Assembly (NCBI GenBank): GCA_021495925.1
Contig: JAKEKT010000063.1
Coordinates: 62,001 to 126,000, forward strand
Direction: 5' to 3'
Source: Diplodia intermedia
Taxonomy: Eukaryota; Ascomycota; Dothideomycetes; Botryosphaeriales; Botryosphaeriaceae
Length of the DNA stretch: 64,000 nt
Positions 1 through 11,905 of the stretch are shown here, piece by piece. The first letter of the stretch is position 1. Each line of letters starts with the position of its first letter. Position numbers and translations under genes: made by a program. The notes below the pieces were generated by a model. It was not told the origin of the DNA. It saw only the letters and a program-made list of their open reading frames with translations, and did not search any database.

Positions 1-1209
1 CGCCGCGGCCATATCCAACGCTCCCGATTTGGCAATCAACAACACCGCATCTCCACCGCGTGTCTCACGCTGCCCTTGGTCGCCATCCCATCTCAAACCC
101 GCTTCCTTTCCCTCTTCCCGTCTGGTTCTCCTCACGCCGGCCTGGCTACCTTTCGTCAGCTGCCCTCCTTGGCGTACAAAGAAAACGACGCTAGACAAGG
201 ACGCGCAGAAAGGCCATATGATAAGGGAGACGTGCGCTCCCGCTCGCTCGCCTCGCCCCGTGACCAAGAAATCCCGCAAAAGGCCATGTTAGCTCCTACC
301 TTCTCCTTCCCGTGCCCCCCACCGCCATCATCCATCCTTCCTCTTCGACCCCTTTTGCGCTTCCCGCCATCAACCCTCCTCTAATTTCCCATCTCCCAAC
401 CCCGCTCCAACTTCGAGATTGTCCATTTGGACATTTGTTCAGGAATACCGACGTCGTTGCTCTAACATGAACGCGCATGATGAGTGACGCCTTCCCGTCG
501 GCAAGCCGAGAGAGCATCGGCGAACCCACGCGTCTCCCAAACCCACACCTGGTCGTCGGCTTGCGCTCGTGCCGGGCTATGCACACATGCATACCTAGCA
601 GCAGCGGCTCCCGCTCAGGAAGGACGAGGCGCTTGCCGACTTGCTGTGATACACTGTCTCGACGTCATCGCGCTTCTTGCGTCGGCCACACACCCATGCT
701 CTGTTGTGCCACCCAAATCACTCCCCGACGGTATAGTGGACACGTCAGCTGCCCCGTATCAATGCTCGTGTCGATGGTACCTTACATTTCACGCGCTGAT
801 GGCGCAGAAGTGGGGAATGGAATGCATCGCTTTCACTCTCAAAGTTACAACTACTTGACCGTGTCCATCAACTCCAGCCCCTGATTTCTTCTCGGAAAAG
901 TCATGTTTAACGTCCGTTGTGAAGACACTTTTGGGGTAGCAATGAGATTACGGCTGAAGCCAAATTAAATAGCAGAGCCCAAGGAAGATTTTGCAGGGGT
1001 CCGACGGAGCCGATCTACTCAGCCTTGAACCCCAAGCCATGTATGCAATACTCTACTTTTGCGATTACTTTTACTCCGAAAAATGCCACGGTACCCATGT
1101 GCGCCGAAGCAATGCGATTTACCAAAATACCTGAACATGAAGCCTATCGTAGTGAGCAATGTGGAGTGGTAGAGGGAATGCCTCGACGGCCATTCAGCTC
1201 GTCGAGGCT
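1..1209. other. Intergenic, no gene recognised
   Basis: Only short overlapping reading frames without family resemblance are present. The first 400 bases are pyrimidine-rich on the + strand, as in many fungal promoters and 5' leaders, but no gene start can be fixed. The last part is the 3' flank of the TAF1 gene that reads leftwards. Confidence 0.5.
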
Positions 1210-4200
1210 TCAAGCTGGCCCAGGACCGTCGGCAGAAGCAGGAGTGTAGAAATCTGCAAAGTTCTGTTGTGGTGGTAGTGCCTGGGTTGCCGATGCCTGC
1301 TGCGCCTGCTGTGCAGTCGCAATCTTTTGCTTATTGAACGGCGGCTGTGTGCAACCGGGACTGATCTTCTCCAGCTTTTCCAACTCGTCGACGGTAGAGG
1401 CAATGCCATTAAGCATTGGGCACATTCTGCTCAAAGTCAGTACGTTTTTCTTCATCACAGCCTGTCTCAGCTGCTTGTGTAGTTGCTTCGGGGCAAGATC
1501 TGCGGACAGGCTGAAGCATTCGTCCGATGAGCTTGGTCCATATCCTTTGCGCACTCATATTCAAACGAGCACAGCAACTCTCGACACGTAGGATCTCATC
1601 TTACAGAGGAACTAAGAGGGGCGAGGCACGTTAGGGGATGGTGGAAAACAGCTTACTTTTTGTTCGTTTTGATGTGGCCGGCACGGTTGCAATTTGCGCA
1701 TTTGCGAGTCGTACCCTTCGAGTCACCGTCGCCGCCGTTCCTGATGTTTGCCTTCTGCTTCTCACGAACCTGGCGACGCTCCTTATTGCGCTCAAGGCGA
1801 CTGAGTTCATCCATAAGCCTATTGAGGTCGTTAGCATAATCATGTTGGTAGTGGAAGTTAACCCAAGGGCTTTTTGCCTTTTGCGTTGGCGCGCGTCAAC
1901 CTCTTCGTCGCCGGTGGGCTTCAGCTGCTCCAACTTCATAGCGTTGATCTCTTGTTGTTTTTTGAACTTAACGTATGCCTTGGCAACATTCGGATCTCTG
2001 ATGATCTCCTCCTGTTCTTCCATTTTGCCATATTTATTCGGAACCCTGCGAACAATCCTCAGAACCTTGTTCTTCGATTGACTCGCAGTACTGAGACTCG
2101 TGTATTGACTCGTCGTCTCGTCGTCGCGGCGGTTAAAGGTCGCAGGGGTGCCGTACTGCGACTGTGGTGTCCTGCCACGACTGAATGATGTGTCTTGCTC
2201 CACCGCCTCGCCTTCGGCATCATCTGGATCTTCGAAGTCTGAATGCTCAATTGTTGAGGACAAACTCGCCTTCTGGGCCTCCCAAACCTTTTCGATGGCG
2301 GCATTGTAATCCTGCTCTTGTTTTCGGACATTGTAGCTATGGCCACCCAGCTCCTTCAGTGCTTTGGCGTCCATCTTGTCCTTGGCACTTTCGCCTTGCG
2401 GCTTGAAGCCACCCTTCATCGAGGTCTTGATCATGCTGATACCCTCCCCGCGGCCGGTGGGATCACCGATGCCATGCAGCTCTAACATAGCTCTTCGTGA
2501 GCTTGCCTCGAGGAAGTTGCGAGTGGTATTCCATGGTGCCAATTGCTGTGCCTCGTTTGTCTCATCGTCCTCGGGATTGGCGTCGTCCGCTGCGAAACCG
2601 GCGTCCCGAAGCTGGCGTACACCAACCTGCATGGCGTCGACTAAGCAAAGATCCTCAGGCGAGATCCAACCGCGCATCTGGTTCTCATCTGGAACGGTCT
2701 CGCCAGGCATAGGCTTCCACGATGACGTCTCCTTGTCGTACTGCATGAACTCACGCATCTTGCCTCGGTTCTGCGCGATATCACTGCCTGGAAGGTGCTT
2801 TTGAATATAGCTATTGCTCAGTTTCACGTTCGGATTCCTCTTTTGGTCGAGACTCTTCATGTAGATCCGGTACGACAGCATCTTAAGACGCCGCTTACTG
2901 ATGTCGGTGACCTTTCGCGAATGGATGCCTGGAACCTGCTGCGATGGGAACTGTTGCCCAACCACGAAGAGACTCTCAACATTGCGAAGATACCATTTTG
3001 TGCCGAGGGTACCGGTTTGGCTCCGAACGACAAGGAAATCGGTTGGTTTCGTCTCATGCTGAAAGACGGGCGCGCGGAACATGCCGTTATGCAGGGTCGG
3101 TACCGTTTCCCCCTGGCGGACTTCACCGAAGATTGCAAAGGGACTCTGGTCATTGGGTGTGAGGACAACGGGCTCTCCAATATCGAGTCTCGGTCGATAC
3201 GTATCGTCCTTGTCTTTGCGGCGGTAATAGTTGATCAGCCGATTGCACATGCCGAAATTGGACAAAACTGTGGGATATTCTTCGGAGTACTCGAGCAGGA
3301 GTACGTTGGAATTATCAGCCATCGACAGGTCTTCAGAGGAGGCGTACACGACCTTAGGATCCTGGCCTTTGAACTGCTTCCTCTTCTTAAACTTGGGTTT
3401 CTCGAACTTGATGACTTGACCAGGGTTGGGAATGGCGAAAGAGGGCCGGTGAAATGACCGCGTCTCGCGGGAGCCAAGTGCGAGCTTGTAAAAGGGATAC
3501 TGTAGCTTGACAGCGGGCAAACTATGTTCCAGCGAGTTGAGGTTCGTGATGTTGCGGACTTTTTCGCGGTTGTTATGTTTGAGAATATCATAGCTCTCAT
3601 CATTGGAGATGTTGAATTTCTGGAAGAGGGATTTGGTGAGGCTACCACTGACATCCCGGCGGAAGTCATGAGTTCGGAACTTCTTGCGGGTGGAATCCGG
3701 TTGCTGGATGTCAATGAGCAGCTCCGGATCGTTCAAATTGATAGCCACTTTTCTTGCTAGCTTAGCTGTTGCAGCTTCGGGCTCCTCAAGATTGGGGAAG
3801 CTATCCTGAAAGATCGGAAGATTGCCGTTGGTGCCGGCAGTTCTGCGCCTCTTGGTAGGACGGGCACGTTCTTCGTGGTCCCAATCGCCGATGAACGACG
3901 TATCATCCACGTTACCCACCTCTTGAGCATCTCCAGCATCTGACAAACTATCGGGGGTACGAACGTCCCAATCATCACACAGCATTTGCAAATCTTGCCA
4001 GGTTACGCCACCAATCTTCTCGTGCTCGTCAAAATAGTCGAGCCTGATGTCGTCATCATCATCGCTCTTCTCGCCAGTGTCTGCCTCGGTGACGTTTATG
4101 ACGCCCTTCTGATCCACCTCAGTCTGACGAGCATTTCGCGCAGGAGCCGCAGTAGGGGGAAGCTTGAAAGATTTTTCGTGATCTTGCTGCAGTTCCAAGC

Positions 4201-4981
4201 TGACCTTGCTTGGGGCAATCGGCTTCGGTGGCTTGAGCGGAGTTTTGGGAACGTAGTACGCGCGACGATGAGGGAGAAGTTCTCCAAACCGGAGGATTGC
4301 TCCGGGTTCATAATTGTGCCAGATAGCTTGGAAAACATCGGCATCTGTCTGCGGAGCAGGCGGCAAGTCTGACACGACCGGACCATTGCGCAGGCGCGAC
4401 TGGGCCTGCGCGAAGAGCTCCCTTTGTTCCCTGATTTCCGGATCCTCGTCATCGTCGGCCATGACATCATCTTCCATAACCTCGTCGAAGCTAGCAAGCT
4501 CCCGCATGCTCTCAGGGCTTTCGACCTTCGGGATCTGCGTTGAAGGAGGCGACTCCACGTGCTTGGGTGCTGTTCTCGAGACAGCACCACCATCGGGAAC
4601 GATATCAGACTGGCCGCCATGCATCGCCTGGTCATGCTCAGGCTGCGGTGACGACGGTGCATCGCCAAAGAGGTCATCGAATCCATCGTTCTCAGCATCG
4701 GCGTCCTGTGTCTGGGGAACGTCGTCAAAGAGACCCTCCATGAGATCATCATCTGCGCCAGCAGCGTCGTCATGGACGCCGTTCTCTCGGCTCGGTACCT
4801 CCTCGTCAGCAAGGTCATCGTCGCTAATGTCTTCGTAGTCGACGGCATCGTCTGCCTTGGGCCCGCTGTCTATCCGCTCGCTGAGTAGGCCTTCAAAGCG
4901 GTTTTCTGTTGGATCGGCGTTGAGAAGCTGGGAGATGAGTAGATCATCATTCTCCTCGGTCTGGTCGACGGCGTGCGGCAT
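1210..4981 (-). CDS. TAF1: TFIID subunit 1 (TAF1), three exons
   Basis: Scaffold subunit of general transcription factor TFIID, acting in the nucleus at core promoters. Model: exons 4981-1863, 1818-1657 and 1426-1210, about 1,165 aa. The start chosen opens MPHAVDQTEENDD, an acidic TBP-binding (TAND-like) N-terminus; an upstream in-frame extension to 5,476 is Arg/Ser/Pro-rich and looks like leader. The centre holds the DUF3591 region typical of TAF1, for example GWISPEDLCLVDAM and RNFLEASSRRAMLELHG. The C-terminus has a basic helix (LMDELSRLERNKERR) and a zinc knuckle CANC...GHIKTNKK, whose last Cys (MCPMLNG) is supplied by exon 3. There are no bromodomains, as in other fungal TAF1. The 44 nt intron 1819-1862 has donor GTTAAC and branch GCTAAC; without it the frame breaks. 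The intron 1427-1656 may hide further splicing. Confidence 0.9.
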
Positions 4982-5761
4982 CTTGAAGGACACTGAGGTA
5001 GAGGATCTCGAGGGCGAGGGCGCGTGCGTATCGGTTGGGCTGTGCAAGGTGGCAGAGGTGAGCGTGTGTGGCTCACACCTGACTGAAGAAGTCGTCGCGG
5101 GAGCGCGCCAGCATCGGAGGTGCCGCGCGGGCAAATGCGCAGTCGGGTGTCGGAGGTCGCGGGCTTGGGAAGGACTCCTGAGCAGGTAGGCCGAAGTCGA
5201 GCTGCCGGGATTCGTGCGCTCACGTTGCAAAGGAGTAAGCAAGCGCGGGCGCAACGGCGGACGCGGGCAGAAGCACACGGGCGGCGGACGTGACGATGGG
5301 CAGAGGTGAGGAGCGCGGCAACAGGCGAGCGAGCGCCTGGTCCGTGCGACGTGCTGCAGGCACGCCAAGGAGACCCCGATGCTCCCCCCGTCCCGCGCCT
5401 CCGCTCCGCCATAGGGATGTCCTTCTGGCGTCCTCACGTGACTGATCGTAGAGTATTCACATGAACTTTCTATCACTAGGTATGACCACTGCTGTAGTAT
5501 TTATGTTTGTATCTCCTTGTTGATTCCCTGCCTTGTCTAGTGCCACCAATGCAATCAAGTCCACCTTTGCCTTTGCACCAACAATTCAATATCCGGGATG
5601 CTGCTCGTCCGGAACAGTCTAGTTACCGCTTTCTCCAGCTTCCGCCGTGTGGAAAGCCCATCGTGATTATGGGTATCATCATTTTGAAAACGTCCCCAAC
5701 CCGCAGCGAACAGTTGTAAGTGGAATATACAGCTCCTGCAAGAACGATGCCGTGGGGCATG
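4982..5761. other. TAF1 upstream region / TGS1 3' flank
   Basis: Holds the TAF1 promoter and 5' leader and the 3' flank of TGS1; both genes read leftwards. The C/G-rich segment 5,000-5,400 is open in the TAF1 frame but shows no conserved protein features. No other gene was seen. Confidence 0.5.
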
Positions 5762-6831
5762 TCAAGCGTCGTTGCTGTAGTCGGCGCTCAATTGCGGAAT
5801 TGTGCCAAAGCCACCGTAGAATGCACAGAGAGCCTGTTGTCGAACCTTTAGACCACAACTTCAAGTCAAGGGGAATGTCTTACCTTGCTGGCGCCCCACA
5901 TGCAGTAGTGTGCGACCTGGATCTTCTGGCCTTCGGGCACGTACTTTGCAAGCTGGTTCAGGTCAGAAGTACGTGGGAGGTACAGGACAACTTCGTTCGT
6001 AGTCTTAGTGAAGCTCCTGTATAGTTTATTCAGGTTGTAGGGCTGCATAGTCTTCAGGTTGAAAACAGTTTCGCCACGGTAAGTCGGACCTGGATGTGGA
6101 TTTAGCAAAGACTTGGTAGCCACTGGTTGATTCGACGTCACCTACCACCCCATGGAGGGCTCGCGAAGACCACGATGCTCTCATCGAAGGAGGAGAAGCG
6201 AGTCTTCATGATCTCGAAGCAGTCGCCCTCGACCCACCAGATCTTCTTGGCAACGCCGTACACCTCAGCATTGTGCTTGGCGCATTTGAGGACGTCCGGG
6301 TCCTTTTCGAAGGCAAAAATCCTGTCCCATCGGTTGCTCCTGGCAAATGCGATGGCATTGCCACCGGCGCCAGCGAAAGCATCGATGATGGTGGTCTTGC
6401 TGGCTGGGACAGCATTTGCGATCTGCTCTGCGATTGCCCTACCAGGATGTTTACTTTTTTGGACCGTGGATAGGAAGCCAACGGAGCAGGCTCTCTTACC
6501 ATGCGACGGGCTCGGGTGTGACGCCGAACCATGCATCGTCGGTCATCCAAACGTCTTCATCGTATCTGTACCAGATATCGTGGCGTTGGTACCAGTACCT
6601 GCAAGCCGGTTAGCACGAGTGTGAGGCAGGCTTGCGCCAAACTCACTTCTGGATGTTTGCAGGCACCTGGCTCACGTCGTCGTAGTGGTGTATGCGCTGC
6701 TCTCCGAGGTCCAGGGTCTGTGCAGTGGTGCTACTGCTTGTGGCCTTCTCGGCAGCAGACGCGGCGGCGGCCCGCTGTTCGGGCGTCTCCAGATCAAACG
6801 CCTTCAGGAAGGCGCCGAGGCCTCCAGACAT
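5762..6831 (-). CDS. TGS1: Trimethylguanosine synthase (TGS1)
   Basis: SAM-dependent RNA methyltransferase that converts the m7G cap of snRNAs and snoRNAs to the 2,2,7-trimethylguanosine cap in the nucleolus. Five exons: 6831-6647, 6598-6500, 6438-6146, 6089-5884, 5833-5762, giving 284 aa, a normal length for a fungal Tgs1. The start opens MSGGLGAFLKAFD. Visible motifs: YWYQRHDIW and DDAWFGVTPEPVAW just before the Rossmann fold, SAM-binding motif I DAFAGAGGNAI, the acidic DP motif (EKDPDVLKCA), and catalytic motif IV SPPWGGPTYRG, which is split by an intron at 6090-6145. The C-terminus matches the family (LPRTSDLNQLAKY). The four introns are 48-61 nt except where noted by position. It shares a 226 bp divergent promoter with the GRASP gene. 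Confidence 0.93.
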
Positions 6832-7057
6832 GGTGCAGGCTTTGGGGCTGCGCGCTGTCGGGGCCGAGTTTGATGTTCGAAGACGGAGGCACGGGTGGCG
6901 CGCAGAACTAAATGCTGTGAGGCCAGCGATGGAAGCTATGGCCACCTGCCAGGCTGCAGGGGCGCCGGGCAGGGCTGGGTGCTGGGCCTGAACACGACGA
7001 CAGATCTCTCGCACGTGGAGCCCGCCCTCCACACGACCAACCCAATCGCAAGCAGCC

Positions 7058-8466
7058 ATGAGCATGTTCGGAGCCCTAAACCGCTTCATCTCGCGTCTCG
7101 ACGCCGAGCCTCAGGAGCGCGACCAGGCCACCAAGGGCGCCTATGGCTTCCAGATCCTGCGCAACACCAACCAGGAGCTGTCCATAGAGCCCTGGTTCGA
7201 CTTCATCATTGGCATTAACGGCCGCACAATAGTATGCATCGCGTCTGCATCCCTCCACTCCAGGCGCTGACATGCTGCCTAGGACAATCCCGACCCGACG
7301 CTTTTCGCAACAGAAGTCCGCAACTGCGCCGGCCACACCATCAGCCTAGGCGTGTGGAGCGCAAAGGGCCAGCGCATCCGCGAGCTCTACGTTCCCATTC
7401 CATCTGAGAGCCCGACGCTCGGCATCTCCCTGCAGTGGAGCCCACTCTCGAGCACCGAGGATGTGTGGCACATTCTTGATGTGCAGCCCAACTCGCCGGC
7501 CGATCTCGCCGGTCTCTTGCCCTACGGCGATTATGTCATCGGTAGCCCTGAAGGTCTCGTAAGAGGAGAGTCCGGGCTTGGAGAGTTGGTTGAGGATGTA
7601 AGTCAATATGCTCCCAGATCAACCCTCCCACTTCACTTCTTTCTGAATCTGCTCCCTCATTGGTGTCTCTTTGCCGCATGTGGCTACAATCGCTCAATCT
7701 GTCCTTGCAATTGTACCATCAACCACGCCTCCAAAGCGCTCATTCCCTATTCCACCCATCCTCAACAACAACAAAAACAACACTAACCCATATCCACCAG
7801 TACATCAACCGCCCTCTTCGCCTCTTCGTCTACAACCACGAATACAACGTCACCCGCCCCATCACCATCACCCCCTCGCGCAACTGGGGCGGCCAAGGCC
7901 TTCTCGGCTGCGTCCTCGGCTTCGGCGCGCTGCACCGGGTGCCCGCTCCTCTCGAGGAACCGCCATCCGGTCCCGGTGAGACTCTCTTCGACACCGCCTA
8001 CACGACCAACGCTCCCGCCGACGCCGCCACCGCACCTACCGACTTCGCCAGCCCTGGCTTTGTCGGAGGCAGCAGCGTGCCACCCCCGCCCGCCTCAGCG
8101 TCACCAGCCTCCTTCTTCGTGCCCGCAAACATGCACACCCCACCTCCGCCAAAAAGCAGTGCGTCCCCCGGCCCTGGCCAGCAACATTCTGTTGTTGCAG
8201 CTGCAACGCACAGCGGCCGGACGCGCAAGGTTCGTGCACACCATGCAGTGGCGGCCGGCGGCATCGACGATTACTTCAAGGAGGGCGAAGAGAAGAGCAA
8301 AGAGTTGGATTACGGGGGCGGGGGGAGCAGGGGTGGGAGCGTGCCGCCACCGCCACCGAAAGCTGGAGGTCCGCCGAAGGGAGGTCCGCCAATGGGTGGC
8401 CCGCCGCGAGATGGTCTGGCTTCGGCCGCAACCAGCCCACCTCCAGCAGGAGAAACATCAGGGTAG
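7058..8466 (+). CDS. GRH1: Golgi reassembly stacking protein (GRASP/Grh1 type)
   Basis: Peripheral protein of early Golgi and ER exit sites, linked to COPII tethering and unconventional secretion. Exons 7058-7231, 7283-7597 and 7801-8466 give 384 aa. The N-terminal half is the GRASP module of two PDZ-like domains: GAYGFQILRNTNQELSIEPW, then GISLQWSPLSST with NSPADLAGLLPYGDYVIG, then LRLFVYNHEYNVTRPI and NWGGQGLLGCVLGFG. The C-terminal 180 residues are Pro/Gly/Ala-rich low complexity, normal for the family. Residue 2 is Ser, not Gly, so N-myristoylation as in animal GRASPs is not possible; fungal Grh1 is instead known to be N-terminally acetylated. The second intron (203 nt) is long for this window. 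The gene converges on the C2H2 gene at 9,034. Confidence 0.93.
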
Positions 8467-9033
8467 AAGGATATGCGGTACACTGCAAAAGGGTCAGACC
8501 ATGTGTCCTGACGCGCAGAATTCATACCAAGATTGATTCTTTGAAAAAGAGCGCGGGCATCAGAGTCGGATTGCAATCCCCCCCTCTTTCTCACAGAAGA
8601 ATGGAACACGGAACAAATCTGGAATGACTGATATTTGTTGAATGCAGAAGGAGTGTACGCGCACTGTGGCTGCTGATGTACCCCTTTGCTTGAACGAAAA
8701 GTGTATGCGCTTCCGTAGTCGCATAGTCTGGGAAGAACCCCCCGGTCTATCTCCACCTAAAGAAGTTTCAAACCACAACGCCAACAATGCCCACCGATCT
8801 ATGCAGAAGAACCAAAGCAAAAAGGAGAAGGAATTTCCATGCATGTAGCAATTAAACCCTCCACATAAGTCAACGAACGCCTTTCCAGACATTTTACCGC
8901 TCCAGACTCTAGGGTATACCCATGCCGGCCCTTGGGCCATAAAGAAAATCACCAGGTTCCGTGAAGTGTATCATAAGAGACAGAAGAAAATCAAAGCGGC
9001 AGTCAGGGAGACCTACCATATGGAGAACGAAGC
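8467..9033. other. Convergent 3' region
   Basis: Lies between the stop codons of GRASP (+) and the C2H2/Cys-rich gene (-). It should hold both 3' UTRs. No further gene or clear terminator was seen. Confidence 0.5.
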
Positions 9034-10661
9034 TCACCTAATGTCCAGCTGGAATGGTTTGAACTTCCCACCGATCGTGCCGCACTTTGGACAGCGTCCA
9101 CGTCCGCGGTTCTGTTCGCTGGATAGAACATCGACACAATCTTGGCAAAGTCCGCAGATGCATTCAGTACAAGCATAGCTCGCGCGGAGAAGAGACAACC
9201 GTCGGCATGCGGCGCAGTAAATATGCACGTGCTGGCCGTAAGTAGGCGACGAGTCCGAGAGTCCTTGGGAAGAAATGTGGAAGTTGTGGCCGGATTGATT
9301 CGACTCAATCGAAGACTCAACAGAAGGGAAAGGCTCCATGCCGGGCTGGTCCGGTGGCGGGGGCGTCAAGGTGTTTTGGAGCGGCGAAGCATGGTAAGAA
9401 TGGAACTGAGACGTGACATATGGCGGCAGCGAAGCTCGGTTCAAGTGGTGTGGGGATTGAGGAATCTAATTGCAGTGAGCAGTGCAGACCGGGCAAATCA
9501 GTGGCGGTCAGAGCGTGCACTTACAGGAGTCAAATCCCGGCTATCCTCCTCTGTAGCCGAAGCTGCTGCATCAATCAGATCCTCCCACCGCTTTCCATAC
9601 ACATTAGTCCCCGTGCTCTGGGGCTCGACCGAAAAGGCCTTTCTATCATGGCTCATGCGCCTTTGGAGCTCCTTGGACCTATTTCTTTCGTGCCTCGGCC
9701 TCCGCGCATTCTGCGTGATTGAGCTCTTACGCGGCCGCGATTTGTTCGGGCGGGGAACAGGGGGCAGGGTGGACGAACGTCCAGGCGGAGAGCGAGCCAG
9801 GGAAGAGGGAAGCAGCTCGCGTGGAGTCGAAGTGTTGCCAAAGGAGAAATCGCCCTCGCCCATCAGCTGCGGATCAACCGCAAAGCGGGCCTTTTGCCTG
9901 CTTTTGGATTCCGGGTCTGATACAACGTCCTGAGAAAGAAAGGTCAGTACTTTGAAAGCTAAATCCAAGTGCTTGCAACAGCGCTGCAATGGTTGGTCTT
10001 TCGCTCATCGTTGCGCTGCCCAGCCAGGGAATGGCAAGCATCTGCAGGCCATGGCAAGGGGCAGAAACACGTCTGGAAAGGACGGTGTTGTTTGAGGCCT
10101 ACCTGCTCCGAGTCCCAGTCGTATTCAGGCCGGTGATTGTGCAGCTGGGCCAGGGCAGCAGCCGCACTGGCGGCGGGCAGCAGCGAGCCTCGGCGCATCT
10201 CGTCCGATGACCTCGGAGTGGAGTCATCGTGGTAGTAGGCGGCGGCGTCGTGCGCATAGCCTGGAGCCGTCAGACCCTGAGCCCAAGCGTGCCTGTCGTG
10301 GGCGGCAAACGCACCAGCAGAGTGTGTGGGAGGGCCTTGGTTCGGCGGCGGCGGCGGAGGGGGGCGCTCGTGCGGTGGGGTGTTGACCATCAGCGCGAAG
10401 CTCTCCTCCGTCGCCGGCAGCTTCGAGATGTAGTGCTCAGGGTGGGCGCGGCGGATATGCTCCTGCATGGAGCGGTAGCGCTTCTCCTGCGAGTCGGAGG
10501 GCCATGTTACTTGGAGCGGCGGGCGAAGGGAGCTGCGGGAGACTCACGCCAATGCAGCGCTTGCGACAGCTGGAGCCATCCTGGTTGCGCAGTGGGCAGA
10601 CAACCTCGTTGGTGCTGTCAGAGACGGAGAAGGAGTTGGTCAGGTTGCGAGGGGGTGGCAT
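9034..10661 (-). CDS. C2H2-type and Cys-rich zinc-binding protein
   Basis: Four exons, 10661-10548, 10486-10103, 9929-9525 and 9465-9034, encode 444 aa. The N-terminus (NSFSVSDSTNEVVCPL, then GSSCRKRC, then EKRYRSMQEHIRRAHPEHYI) is an atypical C2H2 finger of a family I know as putative C2H2 finger proteins of Aspergillus and relatives; an intron splits it. A Pro-rich stretch (HERPPPPPPPNQGPP) and a basic Ser-rich middle follow. The last 100 residues carry a second metal cluster: C-x2-C near YCAAC, then CTEC, CGLC, QDC and a final CPKC, resembling a treble-clef or RING-like fold. Role unknown, probably nuclear. The splice junctions keep frame throughout (113 to 144 codon exons), and the stop is TGA at 9,034-9,036. 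Confidence 0.8.
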
Positions 10662-11905
10662 GACAGCGCATGCAGGCCGAGGAGGGCGGGCGAGGGCGGG
10701 AATTGGGGAGCTCGAGGAGCAGCTGTGTGTCGGGAAATGGAGAGCGAGCACGCGCAGCTAGGCGCAGTGAGGGCGTGGCGGGCAGAGCCGACGAGGCAGG
10801 CCGCGGAGGAGCTTCGAGGCAGAGGCAGGCGAGCTAGGTTTTCAGCGTCGGTGCGGGGAGCAGCTGTGTCGGGCACACTGAGACCGGGCGCGCAGCTTGG
10901 GCGATCGGTCGTTGCCGGCTTTTCATCCCTTCAGGCGCCTATCATTGGCCAGTCCGAGGAAAAGTCAGAGACTAGGTAAAAAGCCCGTGGTGCACCTGCG
11001 CTTGCTTGCTCCTTTGCGATGTCTTGCGATGCGGTGATGGGGATTCTGGCCAGCTCTACCTAGGTAGGAGCTATGGCACGGCTGGCCCAACTTCAATGCA
11101 CCTTCGTCTTGCCATCGTTGGAGCGCCAACTGCCCGCCCGCCTGCTGCTACCCCGCCAGCAGGGCCGAGGGCACCCAGCACATGCGGCTGAGCACGCTGG
11201 GCCGGCAGCTGCGCGACTGGACGTGCATTTGCCGGCACTGGAGCCAATGCACCAGCCGGGGACCTCTGCGCCGCCATGTTTCTTTCGACCGCAGATTGGG
11301 GTGGACTACTTGGCTGCGCCTCGCTCCGCATGGCTTCGACTGCGACTCCCGTCCTGCCCTCCGCACGCCCGCCCAGCCCACGCACCAAAGTCCGCCGCAC
11401 GTCTGCATATGCTACCTCCGGCCCCTAATCGTCGCCTGCCGCCGGGCTTTGGCGGACGAGCTGGCGTGCACGACGAGAGCGGCCCGTGTTCAACACGCTG
11501 ACAGCCGAAGGCGCCGCCTCAGCCCGTCTGGACTTGCTCTACTCGCTTCGCCTAGCAACGTGACAACCGTCCGAAACGGTGCCGTGCACGTCTTTTCTGC
11601 CCTGCGCTCCAATCAGAGGCCCCCGTCGATATGAGACGGCCGTATTGAATCTCTTGTTACATCCAGGGACGCAACGCGCTGCCAAATGACGGCCGCCTGC
11701 ATGCTCCACACCTTGCCGGCAGCCTGCCTGCCCGCGTAAACCTGCCACCAGCCCCCGTGGAATCTCGAAACCGGGAACACTCCCTTCTCCTTATAGGACC
11801 CGCTGCCCGCGACCTCATGTTTCTATTTCCATTCACTACCGATCCCCCGCCATCTGGCGAGCGTGTCCGCGAGAGCGATCCGCCAGCGGCCCGCATAGCA
11901 CCATC
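10662..11905. other. Divergent promoter region
   Basis: Separates the C2H2/Cys-rich gene (-) from the metallo-beta-lactamase-fold gene (+). GC-rich on both strands with overlapping short reading frames that show no family features. No RNA gene recognised. Confidence 0.5.

Noticed and set aside
4982..5476. 165-residue N-terminal extension of TAF1
   Set aside because: Rich in Arg, Ser, Pro and Cys without family similarity. The ATG at 4,981 gives the conserved acidic TBP-binding start.
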